Of a stretch of 23,972 bases of DNA, positions 1 through 6,383 are shown piece by piece. The translations under genes were made by a program, and so were the position numbers. The notes under the pieces were generated by a model, which did no database searches, was not told the DNA's origin, and saw nothing but the letters and a program-made list of their open reading frames with translations. The stretch comes from Corynebacterium sp. UBA2622 (lineage in GTDB: Bacteria; Actinomycetota; Actinomycetes; Mycobacteriales; Mycobacteriaceae): assembly GCF_002339505.1 (NCBI RefSeq), contig NZ_DDJO01000014.1:33215-57186 (forward strand). Direction: 5' to 3'. Each line of letters starts with the position of its first letter. Position 1 is the first letter of the stretch.

Positions 1-959
1 AGGTCACCTCGCTGGGCCTGGTGCAGATGACGCGCAAGCGTCTCGGCACCGGCCTGCTCGAGACCTTCTCCACCGAGTGTGAGTGCTGCGGCGGCCGCGG
101 CATCATCCTCACCGAGGACCCCGTCGACGCGGAGCCGCTTGTCGACGACCCGACCGAGCGCCGCGGGCACCGCCGCCCCGCCCAGGCCCCCGGGCGCACC
201 CGTGATGACGCGCGGGTGCCGGAGAAGGAGGAGGACTCCTCTGCCGACATCGCCCTCGACGACGCCGCCCTGGAGGAGCTGGCCGACTCGGTCATCGGCT
301 CCAAGGCACAGACGGAATCCGATCCCGGCGACTCCCCCGAGGGTCACGGCCGTGGCCGCCGCCGCGGGCGCCGGGGAGGTGGGCGCGGGCGGGGCCGGGA
401 GGCGGCTGCGACGCAGCAGGAACCCCCGGCCACCGAGGACCCCGCCGATGATTCCCCGCGCCCGGAGGATTCCCCGCGCCGCCGCCGGGGCGGTAGCGGG
501 CAGAAGCAGGTGAAGTCCGGGAAGCCCGCCGAGAAGCCGGCCGAGCGCGATGGCGCCGCGTCCTACGAGCAGGCGGTGGAGGAGTTCGAGGCCTCGCCGC
601 GCCGCAAGCGCCGCACGCGCGGGAACTCCCGTTCCGACCACGCGCCGCGCCCGGAGGACTTCGGTGCTGACGCCGCTGCGGACAAGCGCGACAAGCCCGA
701 GGCCGCCGAGAAGAAGGCACCCGCCGAGAAGAAGGCACCCGCCGAGCGGGGGGAGGGCGCGCCCGAGCGCGCCCCGAAGAGCGGTGGGCGAGGCCGCCGC
801 CGGGCGGTGCGCCGTTCCACCGCGAGCGAGGCGGCACCGGAGCGGAAGACCGGCAAGGCGGACACTCCCCGGGAGAAGGCTCCCGAACCGGCCGGCCGCA
901 GTGAATCGGCGGGCCGGGGCAGGGGCCGGAGGAGGGCAACGCGCCGCAGGTCGTCGTAA
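1..959 (+). CDS. rne: Ribonuclease E/G, C-terminal part (5' end outside window)
   Basis: The open frame enters from the left edge (first full codon at 3) and ends at a TAA at 957-959. The first residues read VTSLGLVQMTRKRLGTGLLE, the conserved end of the RNase E/G catalytic core. They are followed by CECCGGRGI, which matches the CxxC plus GxG Zn-link at which catalytic subunits pair. The remaining ~280 residues are low-complexity: acidic stretches alternate with Arg/Gly-rich runs and Lys/Glu/Pro/Ala repeats, and the end is Arg-rich. This is the disordered, RNA-binding tail usual in actinobacterial RNase E. The enzyme cuts single-stranded RNA for mRNA decay and rRNA maturation. Its position just before rplU-rpmA-obg is the normal actinobacterial order. 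The catalytic domain cannot be judged because it lies outside the window. Confidence 0.9.
   Translation, partial: VTSLGLVQMTRKRLGTGLLETFSTECECCGGRGIILTEDPVDAEPLVDDPTERRGHRRPAQAPGRTRDDARVPEKEEDSSADIALDDAALEELADSVIGSKAQTESDPGDSPEGHGRGRRRGRRGGGRGRGREAAATQQEPPATEDPADDSPRPEDSPRRRRGGSGQKQVKSGKPAEKPAERDGAASYEQAVEEFEASPRRKRRTRGNSRSDHAPRPEDFGADAAADKRDKPEAAEKKAPAEKKAPAERGEGAPERAPKSGGRGRRRAVRRSTASEAAPERKTGKADTPREKAPEPAGRSESAGRGRGRRRATRRRSS
705..746 (+). repeat. 18-bp in-frame tandem repeat in the rne tail
   Basis: The 18-base unit gccgagaagaaggcaccc occurs at 705-722 and again, identically, at 723-740, followed by a partial third copy (gccgag, 741-746). It encodes the six-residue repeat AEKKAP. A second pair with the same 18-base spacing lies upstream: gattccccgcgcc at 450-462 and 468-480. 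Both keep the reading frame, so they look like repeat expansion within a disordered tail. Confidence 0.85.
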
Positions 960-990
960 AGTGGAGGCGCTTTTCCGCGCCCGCGGTTAT

Positions 991-1020
991 TTGCTGTTTG
1001 TCAAGGTCGCGTAGTAGTCT
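991..1020 (+). promoter_or_regulatory. Candidate promoter of rplU-rpmA
   Basis: A possible -35 box TTGCTG (991-996) and -10 box TAGTCT (1015-1020) are separated by 18 bases. Transcription would begin near 1027, just before the hairpins of the rplU leader. The -10 fits the corynebacterial TANNNT pattern only loosely. A better-looking TTGACA at 1021-1026 has no AT-rich -10 at the proper distance. Confidence 0.4.
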
Positions 1021-1037
1021 TTGACAGTCGCTGTTTT

Positions 1038-1126
1038 GGGGCGTGCGCGCCTCGTTGCCCATGCATGCAGGCACGGCGCGCCTGAGCTAGGCCCCGAAAC
1101 GCTAAACCACTGTTCCACACCGTTTC
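1038..1126 (+). promoter_or_regulatory. Structured 5' leader of rplU (candidate L21-type autoregulatory RNA)
   Basis: The 213 bases between rne and rplU can fold. Stem 1 is long: GGGGC (1038-1042) pairs with GCCCC (1091-1095), GCGCGCC (1045-1051) with GGCGCGC (1075-1081), and TGCC (1056-1059) with GGCA (1070-1073) inside. Stem 2 pairs GAAACG (1096-1101) with CGTTTC (1121-1126) around a 19-base loop. The leader lies directly before the L21 start. Feedback control by r-proteins binding such leaders is known, and an L21 leader is known in Firmicutes. Assigning that job here is inference. Confidence 0.5.
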
Positions 1127-1172
1127 CGTCGCATGCCGGAGACGTACGAGATGAGATAAGGGGTAACCCTCT

Positions 1173-1478
1173 ATGTACGCGATCGTCAAGACCGGCGGCA
1201 AGCAGTACAAGGTTGCCGAAGGCGACCTGGTCAAGGTCGAGAAGATCGAGGGTGAAGCTGGCGCGAAGGTTGCGCTCACCCCGGTCCTTCTCGTCGATGG
1301 CGCAGATGTCACCGCCGGCACCGAAGCGCTGTCCAAGGTTAACGTTGAGGCCGAGATCGTCGAGCACGGCAAGGGCAAGAAGATCGACATCCTCAAGTAC
1401 AAGAACAAGACCGGTTACAAGGTTCGCCAGGGCCACCGCCAGCCGCAGACCACCATCAAGATCACCGGAATCAAGTAA
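1173..1478 (+). CDS. rplU: 50S ribosomal protein L21
   Basis: The 101-residue product is the usual length for L21 and starts with the family signature MYAIVKTGGKQYKV. It ends with the basic segment GYKVRQGHRQPQTTIKI, typical of the 23S rRNA-contacting C-terminus. L21 binds 23S rRNA and helps assemble the 50S subunit. The ATG at 1173 is preceded by a purine-rich AAGGGG (1158-1163) at an acceptable distance. It is followed after 20 bases by rpmA and is almost certainly co-transcribed with it, as in nearly all bacteria. Confidence 0.98.
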   Translation: MYAIVKTGGKQYKVAEGDLVKVEKIEGEAGAKVALTPVLLVDGADVTAGTEALSKVNVEAEIVEHGKGKKIDILKYKNKTGYKVRQGHRQPQTTIKITGIK

Positions 1479-1498
1479 GACTCTAAGGAGATATCGAC

Positions 1499-1837
1499 AT
1501 GGCACACAAGAAAGGTGCATCCAGCTCCGCGAACGGTCGCGACTCTGAGTCCAAGCGCCTCGGTGTGAAGCGCTTCGGTGGACAGCAGGTCAAGGCCGGT
1601 GAGATCCTCGTCCGCCAGCGCGGCACCAAGTTCCACCCGGGCGACAACGTCGGCCGCGGCGGCGACGACACCCTCTTCGCGCTTGCCGCCGGCTCCGTCC
1701 AGTTCGGCATCAAGAAGAACCGCCGCATCGTCAACATCGTTCCCGCCGATGGCGAGGGCGTTGCCGTGGAGGTCCTCGAGGCCGCCGAGGCAGCCGGCGT
1801 CGTTGACGAGGGCACCGTCGAAGAGGCTACCGCCTAA
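1499..1837 (+). CDS. rpmA: 50S ribosomal protein L27 with extended C-terminus
   Basis: The N-terminus MAHKKGASSSANGRDSESKR and the core segments LVRQRGTKFHPG and VGRGGDDTLFAL are diagnostic of L27, whose N-terminal tail reaches the peptidyl-transferase centre. The start ATG follows an excellent ribosome-binding site, aaggag, 9 bases upstream. The product is 112 residues, whereas L27 is usually about 82-90. The extra ~25 residues after NIVPADGEG are acidic and Ala/Val/Glu-rich (ending VEEATA). The same frame runs without interruption to TAA, so the extension looks real. No N-terminal cleavage motif precedes the mature Ala-His start, so Firmicutes-type Prp processing is not expected. Confidence 0.97.
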   Translation: MAHKKGASSSANGRDSESKRLGVKRFGGQQVKAGEILVRQRGTKFHPGDNVGRGGDDTLFALAAGSVQFGIKKNRRIVNIVPADGEGVAVEVLEAAEAAGVVDEGTVEEATA

Positions 1838-1851
1838 CCAGCGCGTGAGCA

Positions 1852-1893
1852 GGGCGCCGCGGACCGCACAGGTCTCCGGCGCCCTTTCTCTTT
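1852..1893 (+). terminator. Rho-independent terminator after rpmA
   Basis: A perfect 8-bp stem, GGGCGCCG (1852-1859) with CGGCGCCC (1877-1884), is extended inward by GGACC/GGTCT with one G-U pair. It is followed by the T-rich run tttctcttt. It starts 14 bases after the rpmA stop codon and separates rplU-rpmA from obg. Confidence 0.85.
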
Positions 1894-1902
1894 ACCCGAA
1901 CC

Positions 1903-1926
1903 CCCGCGCACGCGGGCCGGTAGGGT
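1903..1926 (+). promoter_or_regulatory. Possible obg promoter region with short palindrome
   Basis: A TAGGGT (1921-1926) that fits TANNNT lies 57 bases before the obg start and follows the rpmA terminator. A perfect inverted repeat, CCCGCG-CA-CGCGGG (1903-1916), lies just upstream, in the spacer region. No convincing -35 box is present. A promoter is expected here because a strong terminator precedes it, but the exact box is uncertain. Confidence 0.35.
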
Positions 1927-1983
1927 AGAAAACCGCGCACTTTAGCGCACCCAGTTCCACACCACACGAGAAAGGCGGGCACC

Positions 1984-3486
1984 ATGGCCCAGTTCGTCGA
2001 CCGCGCCGTCCTCCACCTTCAGGCAGGCGACGGCGGGCACGGCTGCGTGTCCGTCCACCGCGAGAAGTTCAAGCCGCTCGGCGGCCCCGACGGCGGCAAC
2101 GGGGGTCACGGCGGGGACATCGTCCTGGTGGTTTCGCCCCAGGTGCACACCCTGCTCGACTTCCAGTTCCGCCCGCACCTGAAGGCCAAGCGTGGCGACA
2201 ACGGCGCCGGCGACCACCGCAACGGTGCCCGGGGGGAGGACCTCGTGCTCGAGGTTCCCGTGGGCACGGTCGTGCGCTCCAAGGACGGCGAGATCCTCGC
2301 GGACCTGACCGTTCCGGGCACCCGCTTCGTCGCCGCCGAGGGCGGCTTCGGCGGCCTGGGTAACGCGGCGCTGGCCACGGCCAAGCGCAAGGCTCCGGGT
2401 TTCGCGCTCAAGGGTGAGCCCGGTGAGGCCCACGACCTCGTCCTGGAGCTCAAATCCATGGCGGATGTCGGTCTCGTGGGCTTTCCCTCGGCGGGCAAGT
2501 CCTCCCTCATCTCGGTGCTCTCGGCGGCGAAGCCAAAGATCGCGGACTACCCGTTCACCACGCTGCAACCCAACCTGGGCGTGGTCAACGTGGACAACGA
2601 CACCTTCACCATTGCCGACGTGCCCGGCCTCATCCCGGGTGCGAGCCAGGGCAAGGGGCTCGGCTTGGACTTTCTGCGCCACATCGAGCGCACCGCAGTG
2701 CTCGCCCACATCGTGGACGTGGCCACGATGGACCCCGGCCGCGATCCCCTCTCCGACATCGACGCGATGGAGACCGAGCTCGGGGAGTACGCTTCAGAGC
2801 TCGACATGGACTCCGGGCTCGGCGACCTGCGGGAACGCCCCCGCATTGTCGTGCTGAACAAGATGGACGTGCCCGAGGCGCGCGAGCTTGCGGACTTCCT
2901 CGAGGCGGACCTGAAGGAGAAGTACGGCTGGCCCGTGTTCAAGATCTCCACCGTCACCCACGAGGGACTCAACGAGCTGAAGTGGGCCCTGTGGGAGATC
3001 GTGCGCAGGGCGCGCCGATCCCGCCCGCGCGAGGAGGCGGCGGCCCCGGTGGTCATTCGCCCCCGCGCCGTGGACGAGCCGCGCGGCGGGGGAGTCGAGG
3101 TTGTGCCCGACCCCGACTACCCGGGCGGTTGGCTGGTCACCGGCGAGAAGGCGAAGCGCTGGATCCGCCAGACCGACTTCGAGAACGAGGAGGCCGTGGG
3201 CTACCTTTCCGACCGCCTGAACAAGGCGGGTGTGGAGGACCAGCTGCGCAAGCTCGGCGCCAACGAGGGCGACACCGTCACCATCGGCGAGATCTCCTTC
3301 GACTGGGAGCCGTCCATCGGCGGCGACCCGACAATGGCCGGGCGCGGCCGCGACGCCCGCCTGGGCGGTACGGACCGCGCGTCCGCGGCCGAACGCAAGC
3401 GCGCCTCCCAGGCACGCCGCGGGCTCATCGACGAGTTCGATTACGGCGAGGGCCAGGAGGCCGACCGCGAGCGCTGGCAGGGGTAG
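1984..3486 (+). CDS. obg: GTPase Obg/CgtA
   Basis: This 500-residue protein has the three-domain Obg layout. The Gly-rich OBG fold occupies about residues 1-159 (GGPDGGNGGHGGD). A GTPase domain follows, with P-loop GFPSAGKS at 166-173, DVPG (G3) at 212-215 and NKMD (G4) at 292-295. The C-terminal OCT domain covers about 360-437. About 50 further residues, charged and Gly/Ala/Arg-rich, form a tail. Obg is an essential, ribosome-associated GTPase of 50S assembly and stress signalling. The ATG at 1984 follows a purine-rich agaaaggcggg site. Adjacency to L21 and L27 is nearly universal and supports the call. Confidence 0.97.
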   Translation: MAQFVDRAVLHLQAGDGGHGCVSVHREKFKPLGGPDGGNGGHGGDIVLVVSPQVHTLLDFQFRPHLKAKRGDNGAGDHRNGARGEDLVLEVPVGTVVRSKDGEILADLTVPGTRFVAAEGGFGGLGNAALATAKRKAPGFALKGEPGEAHDLVLELKSMADVGLVGFPSAGKSSLISVLSAAKPKIADYPFTTLQPNLGVVNVDNDTFTIADVPGLIPGASQGKGLGLDFLRHIERTAVLAHIVDVATMDPGRDPLSDIDAMETELGEYASELDMDSGLGDLRERPRIVVLNKMDVPEARELADFLEADLKEKYGWPVFKISTVTHEGLNELKWALWEIVRRARRSRPREEAAAPVVIRPRAVDEPRGGGVEVVPDPDYPGGWLVTGEKAKRWIRQTDFENEEAVGYLSDRLNKAGVEDQLRKLGANEGDTVTIGEISFDWEPSIGGDPTMAGRGRDARLGGTDRASAAERKRASQARRGLIDEFDYGEGQEADRERWQG

Positions 3487-3487
3487 G

Positions 3488-3493
3488 TACCCT
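3488..3493 (+). promoter_or_regulatory. -10 box of a probable leaderless transcript (small membrane peptide)
   Basis: TACCCT, fitting TANNNT, ends 6 bases before the ATG at 3500, so transcription would begin at or next to the start codon. No ribosome-binding site precedes that ATG. The box begins only two bases after the obg stop. Confidence 0.45.
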
Positions 3494-3499
3494 GCAGGC

Positions 3500-3613
3500 A
3501 TGGGCACCTACGTGTTGGGAGTTGTCGGACTCGTCTTCATCATCGGTAACGGCCTGCGCTGGGCCGGCCGCAAGCTGAAGGCGGATCCCGACGCGGATAA
3601 CACCCGCCGTTAG
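3500..3613 (+). CDS. 37-residue single-helix membrane peptide
   Basis: The frame encodes MGTYVLGVVGLVFIIGNGLR followed by a short hydrophilic end, WAGRKLKADPDADNTRR. Residues about 4-17 are strongly hydrophobic and followed by Arg and Lys, giving one predicted membrane helix with a charged cytoplasmic tail. I do not recognise a family. A leaderless-type -10 box sits 6 bases upstream. Its TAG (3611-3613) overlaps, on the opposite strand, the TAA (3610-3612) of the converging membrane protein gene. Because the frame is short, chance cannot be excluded. The sharp hydrophobic/charged pattern and the promoter favour a real gene. Confidence 0.55.
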   Translation: MGTYVLGVVGLVFIIGNGLRWAGRKLKADPDADNTRR

Positions 3614-4683
3614 GCGGCTGCCACGTTTTCCTCCAGCTCCTCCTCGATCTCCTCTGAGAGGCCGTAGCTCTCACCGCGGGGAAGGGCGTGGGAGGGATCG
3701 TTGCGGCGGCGCTCTACGCCGGCGCCCAGCGCCAGGCACGCCACGCCGACAAGCAGCCACGCCGCCAGCAGGGTGATGGGGTGGCCGAGCGGAAGCTCGG
3801 GGAAGTAGGCGATGTTCTTTGTGGCGTCGATGAATCCGGCGCCGATCCAGAACTCGTGCACGGCGCGGAAGAACCCGTTCTGCAGTTCCGGGTTGAACAC
3901 CCCTCCCGAGGAGGTGAAGTTCAGACCCACGAACATACTCGCGTAGGTCAGGGTGCAGAACCTGCCGAGCAGCGGATGGAGGCCGACGCCGACGAAGATG
4001 ATGGCCATGGAGTAGAGAACGGACAGTCCCCAGGTGGAGAGGACGTGGCCGTCGAAAAGCCCGAAGAGCGTGGTTGCCGCGAGGAGGAAGACGGAGGCGA
4101 TGGTGATCGCGGCTGCGGCGGCGATGGCGATGCGCACCCGGAAGCGCTGGTGGATGCCCGAGGCCGCGATGGCGATGGATGTCGCGTACGAACCCACCGA
4201 AAGGGCGACCATGTAAAAGAAGCTGTTCTGCCCGACGGGGTCGTTCTTCGCCAGCGGCACGACCTCGTCCACCGCAAGGGGCTTTCCCGCCGTCTGGGCG
4301 ACCCGCTGGAAAACGTTGGTGACGACGTCCGCCGTTGTGGCGGAGGCGGCGGGGGCGGTGAGCACGGTCTCCCCGTCGGGGCCCGGGATGTACGCGCCGG
4401 AGATCTCCTGGCGCTGGAGAAGCTGCTCCGCCTCGTCGCGGCTGGCCAGGGTGCGGAAGTGGACCCCGTCGCCCAGGGCGGACGTGACGCCTTCCTCGAT
4501 GGGGGCCGCGGCTGCGGGATCGCCGGAGACCACGGCCAGCTCGAGGTCGTGCGGGGCCGGGTTGTGGAAACCTCCGAGGTAGAGCAGCAGCATGATGAAC
4601 GCCATCAGGGAGGACAACCCGGCGGCCTCCAGGACCGGCCGAATCGGGGGGTTTGACGTGGTAGGGGTGGAGATGGATGACAT
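3610..4683 (-). CDS. YhgE/ABC-2-like multi-span membrane protein, MarR-linked
   Basis: The product has 357 residues from the ATG at 4683, which follows a GAGG site 5 bases upstream; an upstream in-frame ATG at 4713 lies within the operator and is less likely. One N-terminal helix (about residues 19-39) is followed by an extracytoplasmic domain of ~120 residues. At least five more helices follow, in the order SFFYMVALSVG, ITIASVFLLAATTLFGLF, LYSMAIIFVGVGL, the TYASMFVGLNF region and ITLLAAWLLVGVACLALG. The end is acidic (EEIEEELEENVAAA). This topology is that of YhgE/Pip, DUF3533 and ABC-2 permease-type proteins, which often lack an ATPase partner; none is seen here. A marR gene lies divergently, which suggests a role in export or envelope stress induced by a small molecule. 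The substrate is unknown. Confidence 0.75.
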   Translation of the reverse strand: MSSISTPTTSNPPIRPVLEAAGLSSLMAFIMLLLYLGGFHNPAPHDLELAVVSGDPAAAAPIEEGVTSALGDGVHFRTLASRDEAEQLLQRQEISGAYIPGPDGETVLTAPAASATTADVVTNVFQRVAQTAGKPLAVDEVVPLAKNDPVGQNSFFYMVALSVGSYATSIAIAASGIHQRFRVRIAIAAAAAITIASVFLLAATTLFGLFDGHVLSTWGLSVLYSMAIIFVGVGLHPLLGRFCTLTYASMFVGLNFTSSGGVFNPELQNGFFRAVHEFWIGAGFIDATKNIAYFPELPLGHPITLLAAWLLVGVACLALGAGVERRRNDPSHALPRGESYGLSEEIEEELEENVAAA

Positions 4684-4698
4684 GGAAACCTCGGATGT

Positions 4699-4715
4699 AG
4701 TTGTATAATGCAACT
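4699..4715. promoter_or_regulatory. Probable MarR operator over a -10 box
   Basis: AGTTG (4699-4703) and CAACT (4711-4715) form a perfect inverted repeat around TATAATG. The core TATAAT (4704-4709) is a consensus -10 for the marR direction, 38 bases before its start. The same repeat lies 16 bases upstream of the membrane protein's start on the other strand. Dimeric MarR proteins commonly bind such short palindromes and repress both divergent genes. Binding by this particular MarR is inferred from position. Confidence 0.65.
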
Positions 4716-4747
4716 GTCATGCTAGAGCATCGCCCCGGGAGCAGGCA

Positions 4748-5167
4748 ATGAAGGATCAGGATCTGACGTACCGCACGATGAGCGAGGTGCGGACCCTCAC
4801 AAAGAAAATTCGCGGCGCGCGCATCTCGCACAACATGGGGATCACGTACAACGAGTCGCTGATCATGGCCACGATCCGGGAGAACCCGGGGGTGACGTCG
4901 AAGGAGTTGGCCGCGCAGCTGCAGTCGGACAAGTCCACCATCAGCCGTCAGGTCGCCGAGCTTGAAAAGCGGGGGTACCTGGAGCGGCGGATGAAGAGCG
5001 GCAACCGCCGGATCCACGAGCTCTTCCTCACCAGCCGGGGGGAGGAGACCCTCGCCGAGGCGGACTCCACCTGGGCCCGGATCATCGCTGCCAAGCAGGC
5101 GGGGTGGACTGAGCGGGAGAAAGAGGACTTCCTCAGGCTGCTGGGCAAGTACAACGAATCTGAGTGA
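4748..5167 (+). CDS. MarR-family transcriptional regulator
   Basis: The 139-residue length is typical of MarR. A winged helix-turn-helix is visible: the recognition region lies at about residues 49-76 (VTSKELAAQLQSDKSTISRQ), followed by a wing with basic residues, LERRMKSGNRR, at 78-88. Terminal helices would form the dimer interface. The ATG at 4748 follows a ggagcag site. It is divergently transcribed from the YhgE-like membrane protein gene. With the inverted repeat between them, this is the standard layout of a ligand-released repressor controlling itself and an exporter-type gene. The ligand cannot be deduced. proB starts 54 bases downstream from its own -10 box. Confidence 0.88.
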   Translation: MKDQDLTYRTMSEVRTLTKKIRGARISHNMGITYNESLIMATIRENPGVTSKELAAQLQSDKSTISRQVAELEKRGYLERRMKSGNRRIHELFLTSRGEETLAEADSTWARIIAAKQAGWTEREKEDFLRLLGKYNESE

Positions 5168-5208
5168 GGCGTGTTGGTGGGGCGGGCGGTGGAGGGTGAG
5201 CTCCCCGC

Positions 5209-5214
5209 TACACT
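5209..5214 (+). promoter_or_regulatory. -10 box of leaderless proB transcript
   Basis: TACACT lies 7 bases before the proB ATG at 5222. No Shine-Dalgarno motif is present in the intervening ttccccc. Transcription should start on the ATG itself, which also settles the choice of 5222 over the in-frame ATG at 5234. Confidence 0.65.
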
Positions 5215-5221
5215 TTCCCCC

Positions 5222-6355
5222 ATGGACCAGGAGATGACGCAGGAGCAGCTACGCCGCCATTTCGCCACCGCCCGCAGGGTCGTGGTCAAGGTGGGCACCT
5301 CGTCCCTGGTCAACCCGGACTCCTCTGTCAGCCGCGAAAAGATCGACCGGATTGTCGACGCCCTCGAGGCGCGCATGGCCGCCGGCAGCGATGTCATCGT
5401 CGTCTCCTCGGGCGCCATCGCGGCCGGTATGGCCCCCCTGGGGCTGAAATCCCGGCCGCGGGACCTGGCCACCAGCCAGGCGGCCGCAGCGGTGGGGCAG
5501 GTGCACCTCGCGCAGACGTGGGGCGAGTCCTTCGCCCGCTACGGGCGCACCATCGGCCAGGTGCTGCTCACCCAGGCGGACGCCGGCCGGCGCGACCGTG
5601 CGCGCAACGCCCAGCGCACGATTGACCGGCTGCGCCAGCTGGGCACGGTGCCGATCGTCAACGAGAACGACACCGTCGCCACCTCGGAGATGCGCTTCGG
5701 CGACAACGACAGGCTGTCGGCGATTGTCGCCACGCTCGTGTCGGCCGATGCCCTCGTGCTCCTCTCCGATGTCGACGGCCTCTACGACCGCCCGCCGTCG
5801 GACCCCCGGGCGCGCTTCGTGGGCGAGGTGCGCAGCGGTAGCGACCTGGAGGACGTCGCGGCGGGCGACGGCGGGCGGCTCGGCACCGGGGGCATGGCGG
5901 CGAAGGTCTCCGCGGCGCGCCTGGCGGCACGCGGCGGCGTGCCCGTCCTGCTCACCACCGCCGAGCGCATCTCCGACGCGCTCACCGCCGCGGACGTCGG
6001 CACCGTCTTCCACACCCGCCCGTCCTCCCGGCTGTCGGCGTGGAAGTTTTGGGCGCTCTACGCGGCGGATGCCGAGGGGGTGCTGCGCCTCGACGCGGGT
6101 GCCGTGCGGGCGGTGACGGGCGGGGGAACCTCCCTGCTCGCGGTGGGGATCACCGAGATCGAGGGCGACTTCCACCGCGGGGACATCGTTGAGATCCTCG
6201 GCCCCGACGGCGAGGCCATCGGGCGGGGTGAGGTGGCCTACGACGCCTCCGAGCTGCAGCTCATGCTGGGCAGGCAGACCGGGGAGCTCGACCTCAGCCA
6301 GCGCCGCCCCGTCATCCACGCCGATTACCTGTCCAACTACGCCTCGCGCGTGTAG
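5222..6355 (+). CDS. proB: Glutamate 5-kinase
   Basis: The 377-residue product has the two-domain form of the enzyme: an amino-acid kinase domain and a C-terminal PUA domain (about 285-367). Visible kinase motifs are VVKVGTSSLV (21-30), VVSSGAIAAG (60-69), IVNENDTVAT (145-154), FGDND (159-163) and the nucleotide-loop GTGGM (221-225). It phosphorylates glutamate with ATP, the first and normally proline-inhibited step of proline synthesis in the cytoplasm. ProA, encoded two genes downstream, carries out the next step. Each gene in between has its own leaderless-type -10 box, so the three are not a simple single-promoter operon. Confidence 0.97.
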   Translation: MDQEMTQEQLRRHFATARRVVVKVGTSSLVNPDSSVSREKIDRIVDALEARMAAGSDVIVVSSGAIAAGMAPLGLKSRPRDLATSQAAAAVGQVHLAQTWGESFARYGRTIGQVLLTQADAGRRDRARNAQRTIDRLRQLGTVPIVNENDTVATSEMRFGDNDRLSAIVATLVSADALVLLSDVDGLYDRPPSDPRARFVGEVRSGSDLEDVAAGDGGRLGTGGMAAKVSAARLAARGGVPVLLTTAERISDALTAADVGTVFHTRPSSRLSAWKFWALYAADAEGVLRLDAGAVRAVTGGGTSLLAVGITEIEGDFHRGDIVEILGPDGEAIGRGEVAYDASELQLMLGRQTGELDLSQRRPVIHADYLSNYASRV

Positions 6356-6370
6356 GCACCGCCTCCCACC

Positions 6371-6376
6371 TACATT
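6371..6376 (+). promoter_or_regulatory. -10 box of leaderless dehydrogenase transcript
   Basis: TACATT lies 7 bases before the ATG at 6384. The gap ggtggac is only weakly Shine-Dalgarno-like and too close to the ATG to decide the start. The spacing is the same as at proB, comEA and holA. Confidence 0.6.
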
Positions 6377-6383
6377 GGTGGAC

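Noticed and set aside
450..746. Short regularly spaced repeats as a CRISPR or other array.
   Set aside because: Only two copies of each, in frame, inside the low-complexity coding tail of rne.
1021..1026. TTGACA as the -35 box of rplU.
   Set aside because: The expected -10 region (around 1044) is entirely GC-rich and lies within the hairpin.
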